From: Nocardia arthritidis
GTDB taxonomy: Bacteria; Actinomycetota; Actinomycetes; Mycobacteriales; Mycobacteriaceae
Reading direction: 5' to 3'
NCBI RefSeq assembly: GCF_011801145.1
Contig: NZ_CP046172.1
Coordinates: forward strand, 1,922,001-1,986,000
Length of the DNA: 64,000 nucleotides
Notes under the pieces: generated by a model
The model's input: only the letters and a program-made list of their open reading frames with translations
Databases searched by the model: none
Told to the model about the DNA's origin: nothing
Position numbers and translations under genes: made by a program
Part shown: piece after piece, positions 24,476-32,583 of the stretch
Layout: every line of letters starts with the position of its first letter
How positions within the stretch are numbered: position 1 is the stretch's first letter

Positions 24476-25231
24476 GTGTTGAACAGCCCGATACGGTGGG
24501 AACTGACCGATCTGGCGGACTGTGCGGTCGTGCGGCCGCGCGGCACGCTGGACATGGAGAGTTATCGGTCGTTCCGTGACGATCTGCTGAAGTTCGCGTC
24601 GGATCAGCCGCGCGCGATAATCGTGCTGGTCGACGAGCTCGACGTGCGTTCCGAACCGCTGTTGACCGCGTTCACCAGCGCCTGGATGCGGATCGGTGAC
24701 TGGCCATCGGTGCCGATCGTCGTCGTCGCCGAGGGCGACCGGCTGCGCGGTTGTCTGCAAGCCAGCGCCATTCAGCGTTTCATCGCGATATACGCGGACA
24801 TGGATGCCGCACTGGATGCGCTGGAACGGCCGCTCCGCCGCAGGCGCACGGTGGTGCCGATGGTGCTGGCCGCCGACACCGCGTCGCGGGCGCGGTACCT
24901 GGTGCGGGAGATCTGCGACCATTGGAACATTCCGGATGTCCGGATCGACGCGCAGTTGATCATCACCGAATTGGTCGAGAACGTCATACGGCACACCGAA
25001 GCCGTCGAGATCGTCGTGCGGCTGGAACTGCGGACGCAGCTGTTGACCGTCGCCGTCGCCGATCGGGATCCGCGGGAGGCGGTGCTGATCGAGCCGGATC
25101 CGGGCCGGAGGCGGCACGGTTTGCACGTGGTGGCCGGGATGGCCCGCGCGTGGGGCTGCCTGCCGCAGTGGCCGACCGGAAAAGTGGTGTGGGCGACGCT
25201 GCCGACCGGCCCGCGGCGTCAACTCTTCTGA
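24476..25231 (+). CDS. STAS-HATPase fusion, anti-sigma regulatory kinase-like
   Basis: A 251-residue two-domain protein. Residues 1-115 resemble a STAS domain (CAVVRPRGTLDMESYRSFRD, AIIVLVDELDVRSEPLLTAF). Residues about 125-250 form a GHKL ATPase of the RsbW/SpoIIAB type, with the N-box IITELVENVIRHTEAVEIVV and the G-box-like RRRHGLHVVAGMARAWGC. Free-standing versions phosphorylate STAS antagonists or bind sigma factors; fusing both partners in one chain suggests self-regulation. GTG at 24476 is the likely start. The 192 bp before it hold no clear feature. Confidence 0.82.
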   Translation: MLNSPIRWELTDLADCAVVRPRGTLDMESYRSFRDDLLKFASDQPRAIIVLVDELDVRSEPLLTAFTSAWMRIGDWPSVPIVVVAEGDRLRGCLQASAIQRFIAIYADMDAALDALERPLRRRRTVVPMVLAADTASRARYLVREICDHWNIPDVRIDAQLIITELVENVIRHTEAVEIVVRLELRTQLLTVAVADRDPREAVLIEPDPGRRRHGLHVVAGMARAWGCLPQWPTGKVVWATLPTGPRRQLF

Positions 25232-25254
25232 GCCGCCGCCGGTCGATGAAGGGT

Positions 25255-27117
25255 TCAGCCCTGTTCGGCGTCTTCGATCGGTTCGAGCACCAGGATCGCA
25301 CCGGCCGGCGCGCCCGCTCGATCGCGCAGCGATGTGCACACGACGCGCACCACGACGGGACGGCCGCGGCGGTTGATGCCTTTCAGCCTGACCTCGTGAC
25401 GGTAGTTCGCATCCGTCAGCGCGGGCCGCACGATCGGGCGCAGCTCCGAGACCGGCAGCCCGATATCGAGATTGAGCAGATGCTCGCCCTCGGCCTCCTC
25501 CGGCCGCAGCCCCCACAGATCCTCCGCGCCCGCATTCCACACCACGATGCGCATCGAGGTGTCCACCACCAGGATCCCGCCCGGCCATGAACTCATGACC
25601 GCGGTGAAGAACTCGTTGACCTCGTCGAGCTCGTTACTGCGTTCGCGCAGTTCGGTATTGATGGTCTGCAGCTCGTCGTTGGTGGACTGGAGTTCCTCGT
25701 TGGTGGTCTCCAATTCCTCGTTGGTGGACTGCAATTCCTCGTTCGTCGTCTCCAATTCCTCGACGGTGGACTGGAGTTCCTCGTTGGTCGTCTCCAGCTC
25801 CTCGTTCGTGGATTGCAGCTCCTCATACGCCGATTCCCGTTGCGCGTTGGCATGATTCAGCTCGGCGAGCAGCCGGCGCGCGGCCGTGACATCGTGGAAG
25901 ACCACGGACACGCCGAGCATGATCTCGTTGGCCAGCAGCGGGCTGACGTGCACCTCCAACGTCAGCACCTCGCCGGGGCCGCGCTGCCATTCGATATCCT
26001 TCATCCGCAGCGCGCGGCGTTCGTTGCGCACCTGATCGATGTAGGCGCGCAATTCGACCGGCCGGTAAGACAATTCGAGATCGCGCAGCGGACGGCCGAC
26101 ATCGCGGTCGTGCAGACCGAACAGGTGCTTGGCCTGCTCGTTGGCCAGCGTGAGCACATCGTCGTCAGCGAGTACGACCTGTGCTACCGGCCCCGCCGAA
26201 AAGACAAGGCTGCGCAACGTTTCCACCTGTTCGATCTCGCGGCGGTCGGGGATCATGGTGCGGCCGAATACGGATCCGACATCGATCCGCGAGGTGGCCA
26301 TCTTGCGGAAGACCCGCCGCTTCAGATCCACCGGGTCGAAGATGCGGCTGTGACCGAGTAGCATCTCCGCCTTGCCCAGGAACAGAATTCCCCGCGGGCA
26401 CAACGCGAAATGGAACTTTTCCAGGATTTTGGTCTGGGTTTCGACGGTGAAATACATCAGGGTATTGCGGCACGCCAGCAGATCGATCCGGGAGATCGGT
26501 GCGTCCTGCACCAGATCGTTGCGTCCGAATATCACCGAACGCCGCATGTCCTTGCGGAACGAGAACCGAGTGCCGATCGGCTCGAAATAGCGCTGGATCA
26601 GCTCCGGCCCGAGCGGGGCCACTTCCTTGTCGGTATAGGTCGCGTGCCGGGCGGTGGTGAGCGCGTCCTCGTCGACATCGGTGGCGTAGATCTTCACCCG
26701 CTGCCGGAATTCCTCGATGCCCATCGCCTCGGCGAGCACGACGGCCAGGCTGTAGGCCTCCTCGCCCGAGGCGCAGCCCGCGCACCACACCCGCACCGGA
26801 TCCTCCGGTCCGCGCTCGGCCAGTATCGTCGGCACCACGCTGGTCTGCAGGTAGTCCCAGGCGTCGGGGTCGCGGAAGAATCCGGTGACATTGATCAAGA
26901 TGGTGTTGAACAGCGCGACGAATTCATCGGAATTGGCTTGCAGCACATCGAGATATTCGACGTAGTCCTCGACGCCGAGCTGCGCCATCCGGCGATCGAC
27001 GCGGCGCATGAGACTGCTGCGCTTGTATCCGGTGAAATCGAATCCGCGCGTTTCCTTCAGGTACTGCAGGATCTCTTCGAAACCGTGTGTGGCCGCGGGC
27101 GCCTTCTCCTGATCCAC
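25255..27117 (-). CDS. CheR methyltransferase fused to PAS domains through a long coiled coil
   Basis: A 620-residue signalling protein. Residues about 5-270 are a CheR-type SAM methyltransferase: an N-terminal helical domain (TGYKRSSLMRRVDRRMAQLG), then VRVWCAGCASGEEAYSLAVV for SAM binding and DLLACRNTLMYF. Residues about 305-420 look like a PAS domain. Residues about 420-500 are a coiled coil made of a 7-residue repeat (EELQSTN/EELETTN), about eleven copies. A second PAS domain follows to about residue 615. There is no kinase domain. GTG at 27117 is chosen, 22 bp after cheB; an ATG at 27207 would overlap cheB. No chemoreceptor gene is near, so its methylation target is unknown. Confidence 0.85.
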   Translation of the reverse strand: MDQEKAPAATHGFEEILQYLKETRGFDFTGYKRSSLMRRVDRRMAQLGVEDYVEYLDVLQANSDEFVALFNTILINVTGFFRDPDAWDYLQTSVVPTILAERGPEDPVRVWCAGCASGEEAYSLAVVLAEAMGIEEFRQRVKIYATDVDEDALTTARHATYTDKEVAPLGPELIQRYFEPIGTRFSFRKDMRRSVIFGRNDLVQDAPISRIDLLACRNTLMYFTVETQTKILEKFHFALCPRGILFLGKAEMLLGHSRIFDPVDLKRRVFRKMATSRIDVGSVFGRTMIPDRREIEQVETLRSLVFSAGPVAQVVLADDDVLTLANEQAKHLFGLHDRDVGRPLRDLELSYRPVELRAYIDQVRNERRALRMKDIEWQRGPGEVLTLEVHVSPLLANEIMLGVSVVFHDVTAARRLLAELNHANAQRESAYEELQSTNEELETTNEELQSTVEELETTNEELQSTNEELETTNEELQSTNDELQTINTELRERSNELDEVNEFFTAVMSSWPGGILVVDTSMRIVVWNAGAEDLWGLRPEEAEGEHLLNLDIGLPVSELRPIVRPALTDANYRHEVRLKGINRRGRPVVVRVVCTSLRDRAGAPAGAILVLEPIEDAEQG

Positions 27118-27139
27118 AATGCATAACGTACCGGCATGC

Positions 27140-28153
27140 TCAGCCGCCGTTGTGCCCGACAAGCAACTTCTGCAGAGTTTCGATGGCGCTGGCCTGTTCG
27201 GCTCCATGATCGGCGAAGCGGCGGGCCAGTTCCTCGTCCCCGCGCCGGAGCGCGTCGACGCTCATCTTCTCGGCCAGCTGCTGTTTCTCCCGCAACGCGC
27301 GCAGCCCCGCCCAGAGCGCCTGTTCTGTCTGCATATTCTTTTCCATCAACAAAGCCTCCACCGTCCAGGCGTGGCCGACCCGGCAGCGAAACCGTTCCCC
27401 TCCGGGCAGCGTGAACAGCACGCCGCCGCAGTCGGGGCAGCTGAGCCCGGACGGTTCGGTCAACTGGGTGAGCTCCCGCGCATCCGGCTCCGAGCCCGCA
27501 TCGATGCGCGTCTCCAGTTCGTCGAGTTCGGTATGCGGCCGATGGGCCGGATCCGGCCGCGAGCGTAGGCTTTTCGCGACCGCGGCGGCGAGTTCGGCCG
27601 CGGGCAGCACGAAATCGACCGGTACTCGGGCCAATACGCTTTGGGGCATGCCCGGGTAGAGCGCGTCCTCCGGGGCTTGGACACCGACCAGGCCGCCGCG
27701 CGACTTGATCAGCACCGCGCCCGCGGTGCCGTCATCGAGCGATCCGGACAGCACGACACCCGCCACCCGGGGCGTCCACGTCATCGCTGCCGACCGGAAC
27801 AGCGCATCCACTCCGGGGCGATGGTGATTCTCGGTTGGCCCGTGCGACAACAGAATTCGATGCCGCGTCACCAGCAGATGATGGTCCGGGATCGCGACAT
27901 AGATGGTTCCCGCCGTCAGCGGCTTACCGTCCGTGGCGCGCACGACGGACAGCGGTCCGACGCGACCGAGGATGGCGGGCAGCGCACTGAACGCGTGCGG
28001 AGCCATGTGCAACACCACCAGCACCGCGGCGGAAAGATCGCTCGGCAGGCCACCGACGAACTCGCGCAGCGCCTCGACACCCCCAGCCGATGCGCCGACC
28101 ACGATCACGTCCGTTGGCGGTGAGATCGGTTGCTCCGCAGTCCGATCGCCCAT
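27140..28153 (-). CDS. CheB-type methylesterase with C-terminal zinc ribbon
   Basis: A 337-residue protein beginning MGDRTAEQPISPP. Residues about 14-200 are a CheB catalytic domain without the receiver domain: VIVVGASAGGVEALREFV holds the active-site Ser, LVVLHMAPHAFSALPAIL the His, and VVLSGSLDDGTAGAVLIKSR the Asp. Around residues 250-285 CPDCGGVLFTL ... FRCRVGHAW forms a zinc-ribbon-like CxxC...CxxGH motif, followed by long helices. It precedes the CheR-PAS gene by 22 bp, so the two form an operon. Without a receiver domain it cannot be switched by CheA-type phosphorylation in the usual way. Confidence 0.87.
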   Translation of the reverse strand: MGDRTAEQPISPPTDVIVVGASAGGVEALREFVGGLPSDLSAAVLVVLHMAPHAFSALPAILGRVGPLSVVRATDGKPLTAGTIYVAIPDHHLLVTRHRILLSHGPTENHHRPGVDALFRSAAMTWTPRVAGVVLSGSLDDGTAGAVLIKSRGGLVGVQAPEDALYPGMPQSVLARVPVDFVLPAAELAAAVAKSLRSRPDPAHRPHTELDELETRIDAGSEPDARELTQLTEPSGLSCPDCGGVLFTLPGGERFRCRVGHAWTVEALLMEKNMQTEQALWAGLRALREKQQLAEKMSVDALRRGDEELARRFADHGAEQASAIETLQKLLVGHNGG

Positions 28154-28350
28154 ATCTACCCACCCTACTCGCGATCCGCCCCACCTATCGGCCGTTACCA
28201 GCCACCGCACCGGCCCGCAGACGCCCGCAGCCGACGGTCGCTACGCGGCCGAAAACCATCGCGATCGCCTACCTCGAGCACGAGGTCGTGGCGCCGCGCG
28301 ACGTGCGGATCCCTTCGTCGGCGTAGCGGCGTCGGCCCCTACCAGGCGAC

Positions 28351-28356
28351 TATGAT
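28351..28356 (+). promoter_or_regulatory. -10 box of a predicted leaderless ESX operon transcript
   Basis: TATGAT, a near-consensus -10 hexamer, ends six bases before the ATG of the first WXG100 gene, and there is no Shine-Dalgarno between them. This is the arrangement seen for leaderless mRNAs in mycolate actinomycetes. Confidence 0.55.
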
Positions 28357-28362
28357 CGCGCT

Positions 28363-28701
28363 ATGAGCAACGGGGGGACCCCAGCTTCTGGTCAGGACCT
28401 TTCGGTAGTACCCGAGAAGGTTCGTGAGGTCGGAAAATACGTTTATGAGTTGGCCGAGGCGCTTCGTGCCGCACTCGATTCCGCCGCCAAGGATGTCGCG
28501 TCGCTGACCGACGGTAGTTGGACCGGCGATGCGGCCGCGGAGTTTTCCGAGGGTTGGACCGAAGTCCACGATGGCGGCACTCAGATCATGACGGCCTTGA
28601 CTGGTATGGCGGAAAAGTTAGGGGTTACCGCGGAGACGTACAGAGCCCGCGATGAAAGCACCGCTGCCGGGTTGAACACCTCGAGTCTGGATCTGCCATG
28701 A
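28363..28701 (+). CDS. WXG100-family ESX protein
   Basis: A 112-residue helical-hairpin protein. After a flexible start (MSNGGTPASGQDLSVVPEKV) come two helices around the turn DGSWTGDAAAEFSEGW, which contains the WxG motif. WXG100 proteins are secreted as dimers by ESX/type VII systems. The gene is probably read from a leaderless transcript. It overlaps the next WXG100 gene by four bases (ATGA), so the two proteins are likely made in equal amounts as a heterodimer that accompanies the large effector downstream. No ESX core genes (eccC and others) lie in the window. Confidence 0.85.
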   Translation: MSNGGTPASGQDLSVVPEKVREVGKYVYELAEALRAALDSAAKDVASLTDGSWTGDAAAEFSEGWTEVHDGGTQIMTALTGMAEKLGVTAETYRARDESTAAGLNTSSLDLP

Positions 28702-28997
28702 GTTCTGAGTTCTCGGTCGATCTGGACCATCTCGATCAGATCGTGGCACGCCTGTCGGGCCTGGCCGGGTTCGTCGGCGAGCATCTCGACGAGATCGACG
28801 AACGGGTGGCCACCCTGACCGGCGGCGATTGGGAAGGTGCTGCCGCGCGAGCGTATGCCGAGGCGCACGCACAATGGGCCATCGGCGCACGTGAATTCGT
28901 CGAGGGTGTACGTGAAATGAGTGCCGCGGCCAAGGCCGCGCACGCGCGCTATTCCCGTGCCGTCGATACGAACTACAAAATGTTCAATCAGGGATGA
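28698..28997 (+). CDS. WXG100-family ESX protein, partner
   Basis: A 99-residue protein, MSSEFSVDLDHLDQIVARLS at the N-terminus, with the central turn TGGDWEGAAARAYAEAHAQW giving the WxG motif. It has the expected length of about 100 residues for this family. It overlaps the previous gene by ATGA and ends 7 bp before the effector gene. It most probably pairs with the upstream WXG100 protein or with the N-terminal domain of the effector for type VII export. Confidence 0.87.
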   Translation: MSSEFSVDLDHLDQIVARLSGLAGFVGEHLDEIDERVATLTGGDWEGAAARAYAEAHAQWAIGAREFVEGVREMSAAAKAAHARYSRAVDTNYKMFNQG

Positions 28998-29003
28998 GCG
29001 ACC

Positions 29004-30308
29004 GTGGGTGAACTGGTTATCGACTGGCAGGTCTACTACGAGGCCGCCATGAAATGTCACGCCCTAGCCGCGGATCTTCGCGTGGCCGACAAACCGGTTC
29101 ATGACGCGGTCAAGGGTGAGTGTGCGGGCATGGCAGGGGATGCGCCGGGCTGCGAGCAATGGGGAAAGGCCTACGACAGCGCCGCCCAGACCACGATGCA
29201 GACCTGCACCAACCTGGCCGACGCACTTACAAACCTGGGCTACATGCTCTACGCGGCCGGATACAACTGGGCGCACGCCAACAAATCCAAACCGATGCCA
29301 CATCGCCCCAAGGTAGTGGCTATGTCGGAATACAAGGTGTCGATTCCGACCTCGGTAGGCAAGAACGGAAACGGAGTCACCGAAGGCGACGGCAGTGTCC
29401 CGGGCTTCTACGATGCCCTGGTCGGGAAGATCCAGCAGGAATTCGGCCACGATCTGCCGAACGGCCATAAGGACAAGCTCGAAAAGGCCACATCCACCTG
29501 GAAAACATTCTCCGAACACGCCACGATCACCGGCGCTGCGGGCCGGATTACCGAGATCATCAACCTGTTCGACGTGATCAAGGATAAGAGTGGTGGCCTC
29601 GACGCCCTCCTCGGACACCTCAACACGACCAAGGACGCCGCGACACAACTTGCCGCCGCCACGGTGAACGTCGCCGCACCCGTCGGAGAGTACAGCACCG
29701 CGACCTCCGAGGTGCGCACCAAATTCAAGGATGCCGTTACCAATGCGCTGATAGCGGCCGGAGCGACTGTCGTCATCGGTATCGCGGCCACCTGGATTAC
29801 CGCCGCTCTCAGCGATGTCGCTGCCGGTGCCGGTGTCGTGGTGATCGCCGGCAACACCGCCAGGGTGCTCAAAAGCGCGTGGGATACGAGCAAACTCATC
29901 AAGATAATCGGGTCTGCGGCGGCGGTCGCGGGTGCCACAGCCGCTGCGGTCACGGCGTTCAAAGACGTCGACCTCACCCAAGAAGCGACGAAACTCGCCG
30001 GTATCATCCTCATGAAGGTTTTCATCGACGAGGCGGAAGACGGCGAAATCGATGAAAATGACCCCGCTTACAATTTCGAGGGCACCGGTTACTCGATGGA
30101 AGAGCTTGCGGAATTCGCTCGCGGTCACGCCGGCGACGATAATCCGGCAATGGGACGCCCATCGCTCCGTGAAATCGAAGATGCGTTGCAGAACGGGAAA
30201 AAATCGCCAGGTAGCGGGAATTCGGTCCGATACGACTACAACGGCGTCAGGGTAATCGTCAACCGTGATGTTCCCTGGAAATCGACAACCTACTACCCAA
30301 GCAGGTGA
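29004..30308 (+). CDS. Type VII-exported polymorphic-toxin-like protein
   Basis: A 434-residue protein from GTG 29004 with GGGATGAG upstream. Residues 1-100 are a helical ESX-like domain with four cysteines (KCHALAADLR, GECAGMAGDAPGCEQWGKAY). Residues about 235-310 are Ala/Val-rich and hydrophobic (ALIAAGATVVIGIAATWITA), possibly membrane-inserting. The last 75 residues differ: SMEELAEFARGHAGDDNPAM, then RPSLREIEDALQNGKKSPGS and SVRYDYNGVRVIVNRDVPWK. This tail resembles small RNase-type toxin domains of the barnase/EndoU/colicin/RelE-like (BECR) group; that is inference. Codons in the C-terminal third use more A/T than neighbours, suggesting acquisition. A likely immunity gene follows after 2 bp. 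Confidence 0.7.
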   Translation: MGELVIDWQVYYEAAMKCHALAADLRVADKPVHDAVKGECAGMAGDAPGCEQWGKAYDSAAQTTMQTCTNLADALTNLGYMLYAAGYNWAHANKSKPMPHRPKVVAMSEYKVSIPTSVGKNGNGVTEGDGSVPGFYDALVGKIQQEFGHDLPNGHKDKLEKATSTWKTFSEHATITGAAGRITEIINLFDVIKDKSGGLDALLGHLNTTKDAATQLAAATVNVAAPVGEYSTATSEVRTKFKDAVTNALIAAGATVVIGIAATWITAALSDVAAGAGVVVIAGNTARVLKSAWDTSKLIKIIGSAAAVAGATAAAVTAFKDVDLTQEATKLAGIILMKVFIDEAEDGEIDENDPAYNFEGTGYSMEELAEFARGHAGDDNPAMGRPSLREIEDALQNGKKSPGSGNSVRYDYNGVRVIVNRDVPWKSTTYYPSR

Positions 30309-30310
30309 TT

Positions 30311-30754
30311 ATGGCAGACGAGCTCGAAGTATCGATACGGGCCGCATTTGCGGAGAACGAGCTCGACGAGCTGGCGTCTTGCCGTCATGAGGTGAACGAG
30401 TTCCGGTCCTTCGGTGCGCTCGATCTTCTTGTCAGTTGGGCGTTGCATGTCGACAAAATTGACACCGATCGGTTCAGGAGTGCGGACGATCGGCGCGTTT
30501 GGGGTGGTTACGATCTCGTGGCGGCCATGTCTATGCGCGACTTCTTGGCGGGGTGTATCGATCGTCTGCCGGAGCCGTTGCGTGCCAAGGTGATCGGGAT
30601 CGCCGACAAGTATGATCAGCGATTTCTTTCGGTTACCGTCGCTGATGACGATGGTTTGATGAGGCGATTCACGGATGGTGAATTGTCCTCGGCTCCGTGG
30701 TGGTGGCATCGGATTCCGGACCGGGGGCCCACGTTCGAAGAGTTGGCGAAATAG
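30311..30754 (+). CDS. Probable immunity protein of the ESX toxin
   Basis: A 147-residue acidic cytoplasmic protein starting MADELEVSIRAAFAENELDE. ATG at 30311 is used, with AGG seven bases upstream inside the toxin's last codons; a GTG at 30305 would overlap the toxin stop. No signal peptide, membrane span or known enzyme motif is seen. Notable segments are DRRVWGGYDLVAAMSMRDFL and LSSAPWWWHRIPDRG. Position directly behind a toxin-like gene, small size, acidity and lower GC are the usual marks of an immunity protein. The function is inferred from context only. Confidence 0.6.
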   Translation: MADELEVSIRAAFAENELDELASCRHEVNEFRSFGALDLLVSWALHVDKIDTDRFRSADDRRVWGGYDLVAAMSMRDFLAGCIDRLPEPLRAKVIGIADKYDQRFLSVTVADDDGLMRRFTDGELSSAPWWWHRIPDRGPTFEELAK

Positions 30755-30781
30755 GGCGGGGAGGCTTCGGTGTCGGGCGAT

Positions 30782-32032
30782 TCAGGATTGATCGGGTGAT
30801 GGTGCCTTGCGGAGGTGGTCGTAGCCGACGGTCGCTAGGAGGCCGATTGCGAGGGCGATGGCCAGGCCGATCGCGCACATGGTGAGGGCTCGGGTGAGGC
30901 CGGCGGTCATACGTGCGTCGAAGTAGAGGATTGCGCGGATGCCCAGGAAGACCTGGTGCATGGGTTCGAATTGGGCCAGGGCGCCGTAGAGGCGGGGGGT
31001 TGCTTGGATGGGCATGATGCCGCCGGAGGATGGCAGGCCTAGCGCTATGAACAGGATCATGTTGATCGGCATGCCGATGGTGTTCAGTACCGGGGCGCGC
31101 AGCATGGTCGCGATGGTGGACACCAGGGTCAGGTTCGCTATCGCGGTCATGCCGATGGCCAGTGAGGCGAGCGCGCTGTAGAGGTAGAGCGTCAGGCGGT
31201 GGTCGATCGGCATGCCGAGCGCGGTCGCTATCAGCTGGTACAGGCCCGCCATGGTCAGCGCCATGACTGCGGCGAGCGCCCATTTGTAGAGCAGCACTCG
31301 CCAGCGGGAGATGTCGGGGCGGTTGGCGACGGCGGCGTCGATGCCGAGGTTGATCATCATGCTGCCGGTGAATCCGGCGAACACCACCAGCAGGGTGTAG
31401 TAGAAGGCGGATATGCCGTTCGCCGTGCCTGCGGGCAGCGGGCGGTATTGGGTGGTCGCGACCTGAACCGGGTTGGTGAGGGCCGTCAGTGCCGCGTCGG
31501 ACGGTTGGACCCCGTTCGCGATGGCGTTGGCGCGCACCCCGATGCCGAGCAGTCGGCTGGCATGGTCGAGCGCCGGGGTGACCAGCTGGGTCGCCAGGGT
31601 GACCGCCGTGGTGCCAGCGCGGGGGTTGGTGCGGAACTCGACGGTCGGGGGTGGGCCGCCATCGGATGCCGGATTCTCCAGTGCGGTCGCGCGGGCGGTG
31701 AAGTCGTCGGGGATGACGATCGCGGCATATACCTCGCCGCGCGACATCAGCGAATCCGCTTGCGCCGCATCGGTTCGCCGGAGCCACACCTGATCTTCGG
31801 GGAGTGCGGCGGCGACGGCTTCGGTGAACTGTTCACCGTATGCGCCGTGGTCGGTGCCGACCAGGACCAGCGGGAAGTCGTGCAGATTGCGCTGCGGGTC
31901 GAGGATGCTGGCGAGATAGGACAGGGCGAGCAGGCTCAGCAATCCCATGGCGACGACCAATGGGACGGCCCACAGCGTGTGTTGTCCGCCGTTTTTCCCG
32001 CTAGGGTTCGTATTGTCGGTCGTCGACGCCAC
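30782..32032 (-). CDS. DUF3533/YhgE-like membrane protein
   Basis: A 416-residue membrane protein. A first span lies at residues about 22-45 (WAVPLVVAMGLLSLLALSYL). A large outside loop (about 45-210) follows with VLVGTDHGAYGEQFTEAVAA and AAIVIPDDFTARATALENPA, which match the YhgE/Pip and SNG1/DUF3533 type. Then come five spans (residues 212-400), for example SAFYYTLLVVFAGFTGSMMI and LPSSGGIMPIQATPRLYGAL. Such proteins resemble ABC-2 permeases without an ATPase, and some are linked to envelope or resistance functions. GTG at 32032 is the start. It converges on the immunity gene with 27 bp between. Confidence 0.72.
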   Translation of the reverse strand: MASTTDNTNPSGKNGGQHTLWAVPLVVAMGLLSLLALSYLASILDPQRNLHDFPLVLVGTDHGAYGEQFTEAVAAALPEDQVWLRRTDAAQADSLMSRGEVYAAIVIPDDFTARATALENPASDGGPPPTVEFRTNPRAGTTAVTLATQLVTPALDHASRLLGIGVRANAIANGVQPSDAALTALTNPVQVATTQYRPLPAGTANGISAFYYTLLVVFAGFTGSMMINLGIDAAVANRPDISRWRVLLYKWALAAVMALTMAGLYQLIATALGMPIDHRLTLYLYSALASLAIGMTAIANLTLVSTIATMLRAPVLNTIGMPINMILFIALGLPSSGGIMPIQATPRLYGALAQFEPMHQVFLGIRAILYFDARMTAGLTRALTMCAIGLAIALAIGLLATVGYDHLRKAPSPDQS

Positions 32033-32227
32033 GTCGAGAGGTTATCAGCACACTTGTCGCAATCATGAGTGTGCGCGAGTTGAGCCGATGTCCGGTGTGC
32101 GTCGAATCTGCGCGGTGGCCGGGTAGTCGCCGACTCGGGTTCGAGCGGGTGCGCCCGAGTCGTATTGCGGTTCGGCGGCTCGGCATCGAAACCGCCCAGC
32201 TCAATGGGCGTCGTCGTCCGCAGACCC

Positions 32228-32583
32228 GCGCATGGCCGGAGCGGGTGCGGGAGGTACGCCTGGTGGGCGAAGTCGTCGTCAGGCCGCGCATGGCCGGAGC
32301 CAATGCGGAGGTACGCCTGGTGGGGCGCTGTGGGCGAAGTCGTCCGCAGACTTCGCCCGGCCGGACCGGATGCGGAGGTACGCCTAGCGGGCGCTGTCGG
32401 CGACGCGTCGTCAGATTGCGCATGGCCGGCGCCAATGCGGAGGTACGCCTAGTGGGTGCTGTGGGCGAAGTCGTCCGCAGATTGCGCATGGCCGGCGCCA
32501 ATGCGGAGGTACGCCTGGTGGGCACTGTCGGCGACGCGTCATCAGACCGCGCATGGCCGGAGTGGATGCGGAGGTACACCTAG
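32228..32583. repeat. Six-copy tandem repeat of about 65 bp
   Basis: A core GCGCATGGCCGG(A/C)GCCAATGCGGAGGTACGCCT starts at about 32228, 32286, 32353, 32418, 32484 and 32549, giving steps of 58, 67, 65, 66 and 65 bp. Units differ in the linker: some read GGGCGAAGTCGTCCGCAGA, others CGGCGACGCGTCGTCAGA, partly alternating. The array ends on the stop codon of the NRPS gene (32580-32582). Both strands stay open through it because the unit avoids stops, but no start site or domain supports a protein. Array form suggests a variable-number tandem repeat. The 195 bp between it and the DUF3533-like gene hold no clear feature. Confidence 0.88.

Noticed and set aside
32065..32583. Both strands open across the tandem repeat, giving periodic peptides such as RMAGANAEVRLVG
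   Set aside because: The 65-bp unit lacks stops in several frames; there is no start site or domain, and units vary in length (58-67 bp), which breaks the frame periodicity.
32228..32583. CRISPR array
   Set aside because: The repeated part is nearly the whole unit, the linkers are themselves repeated instead of unique, and no cas genes are near.
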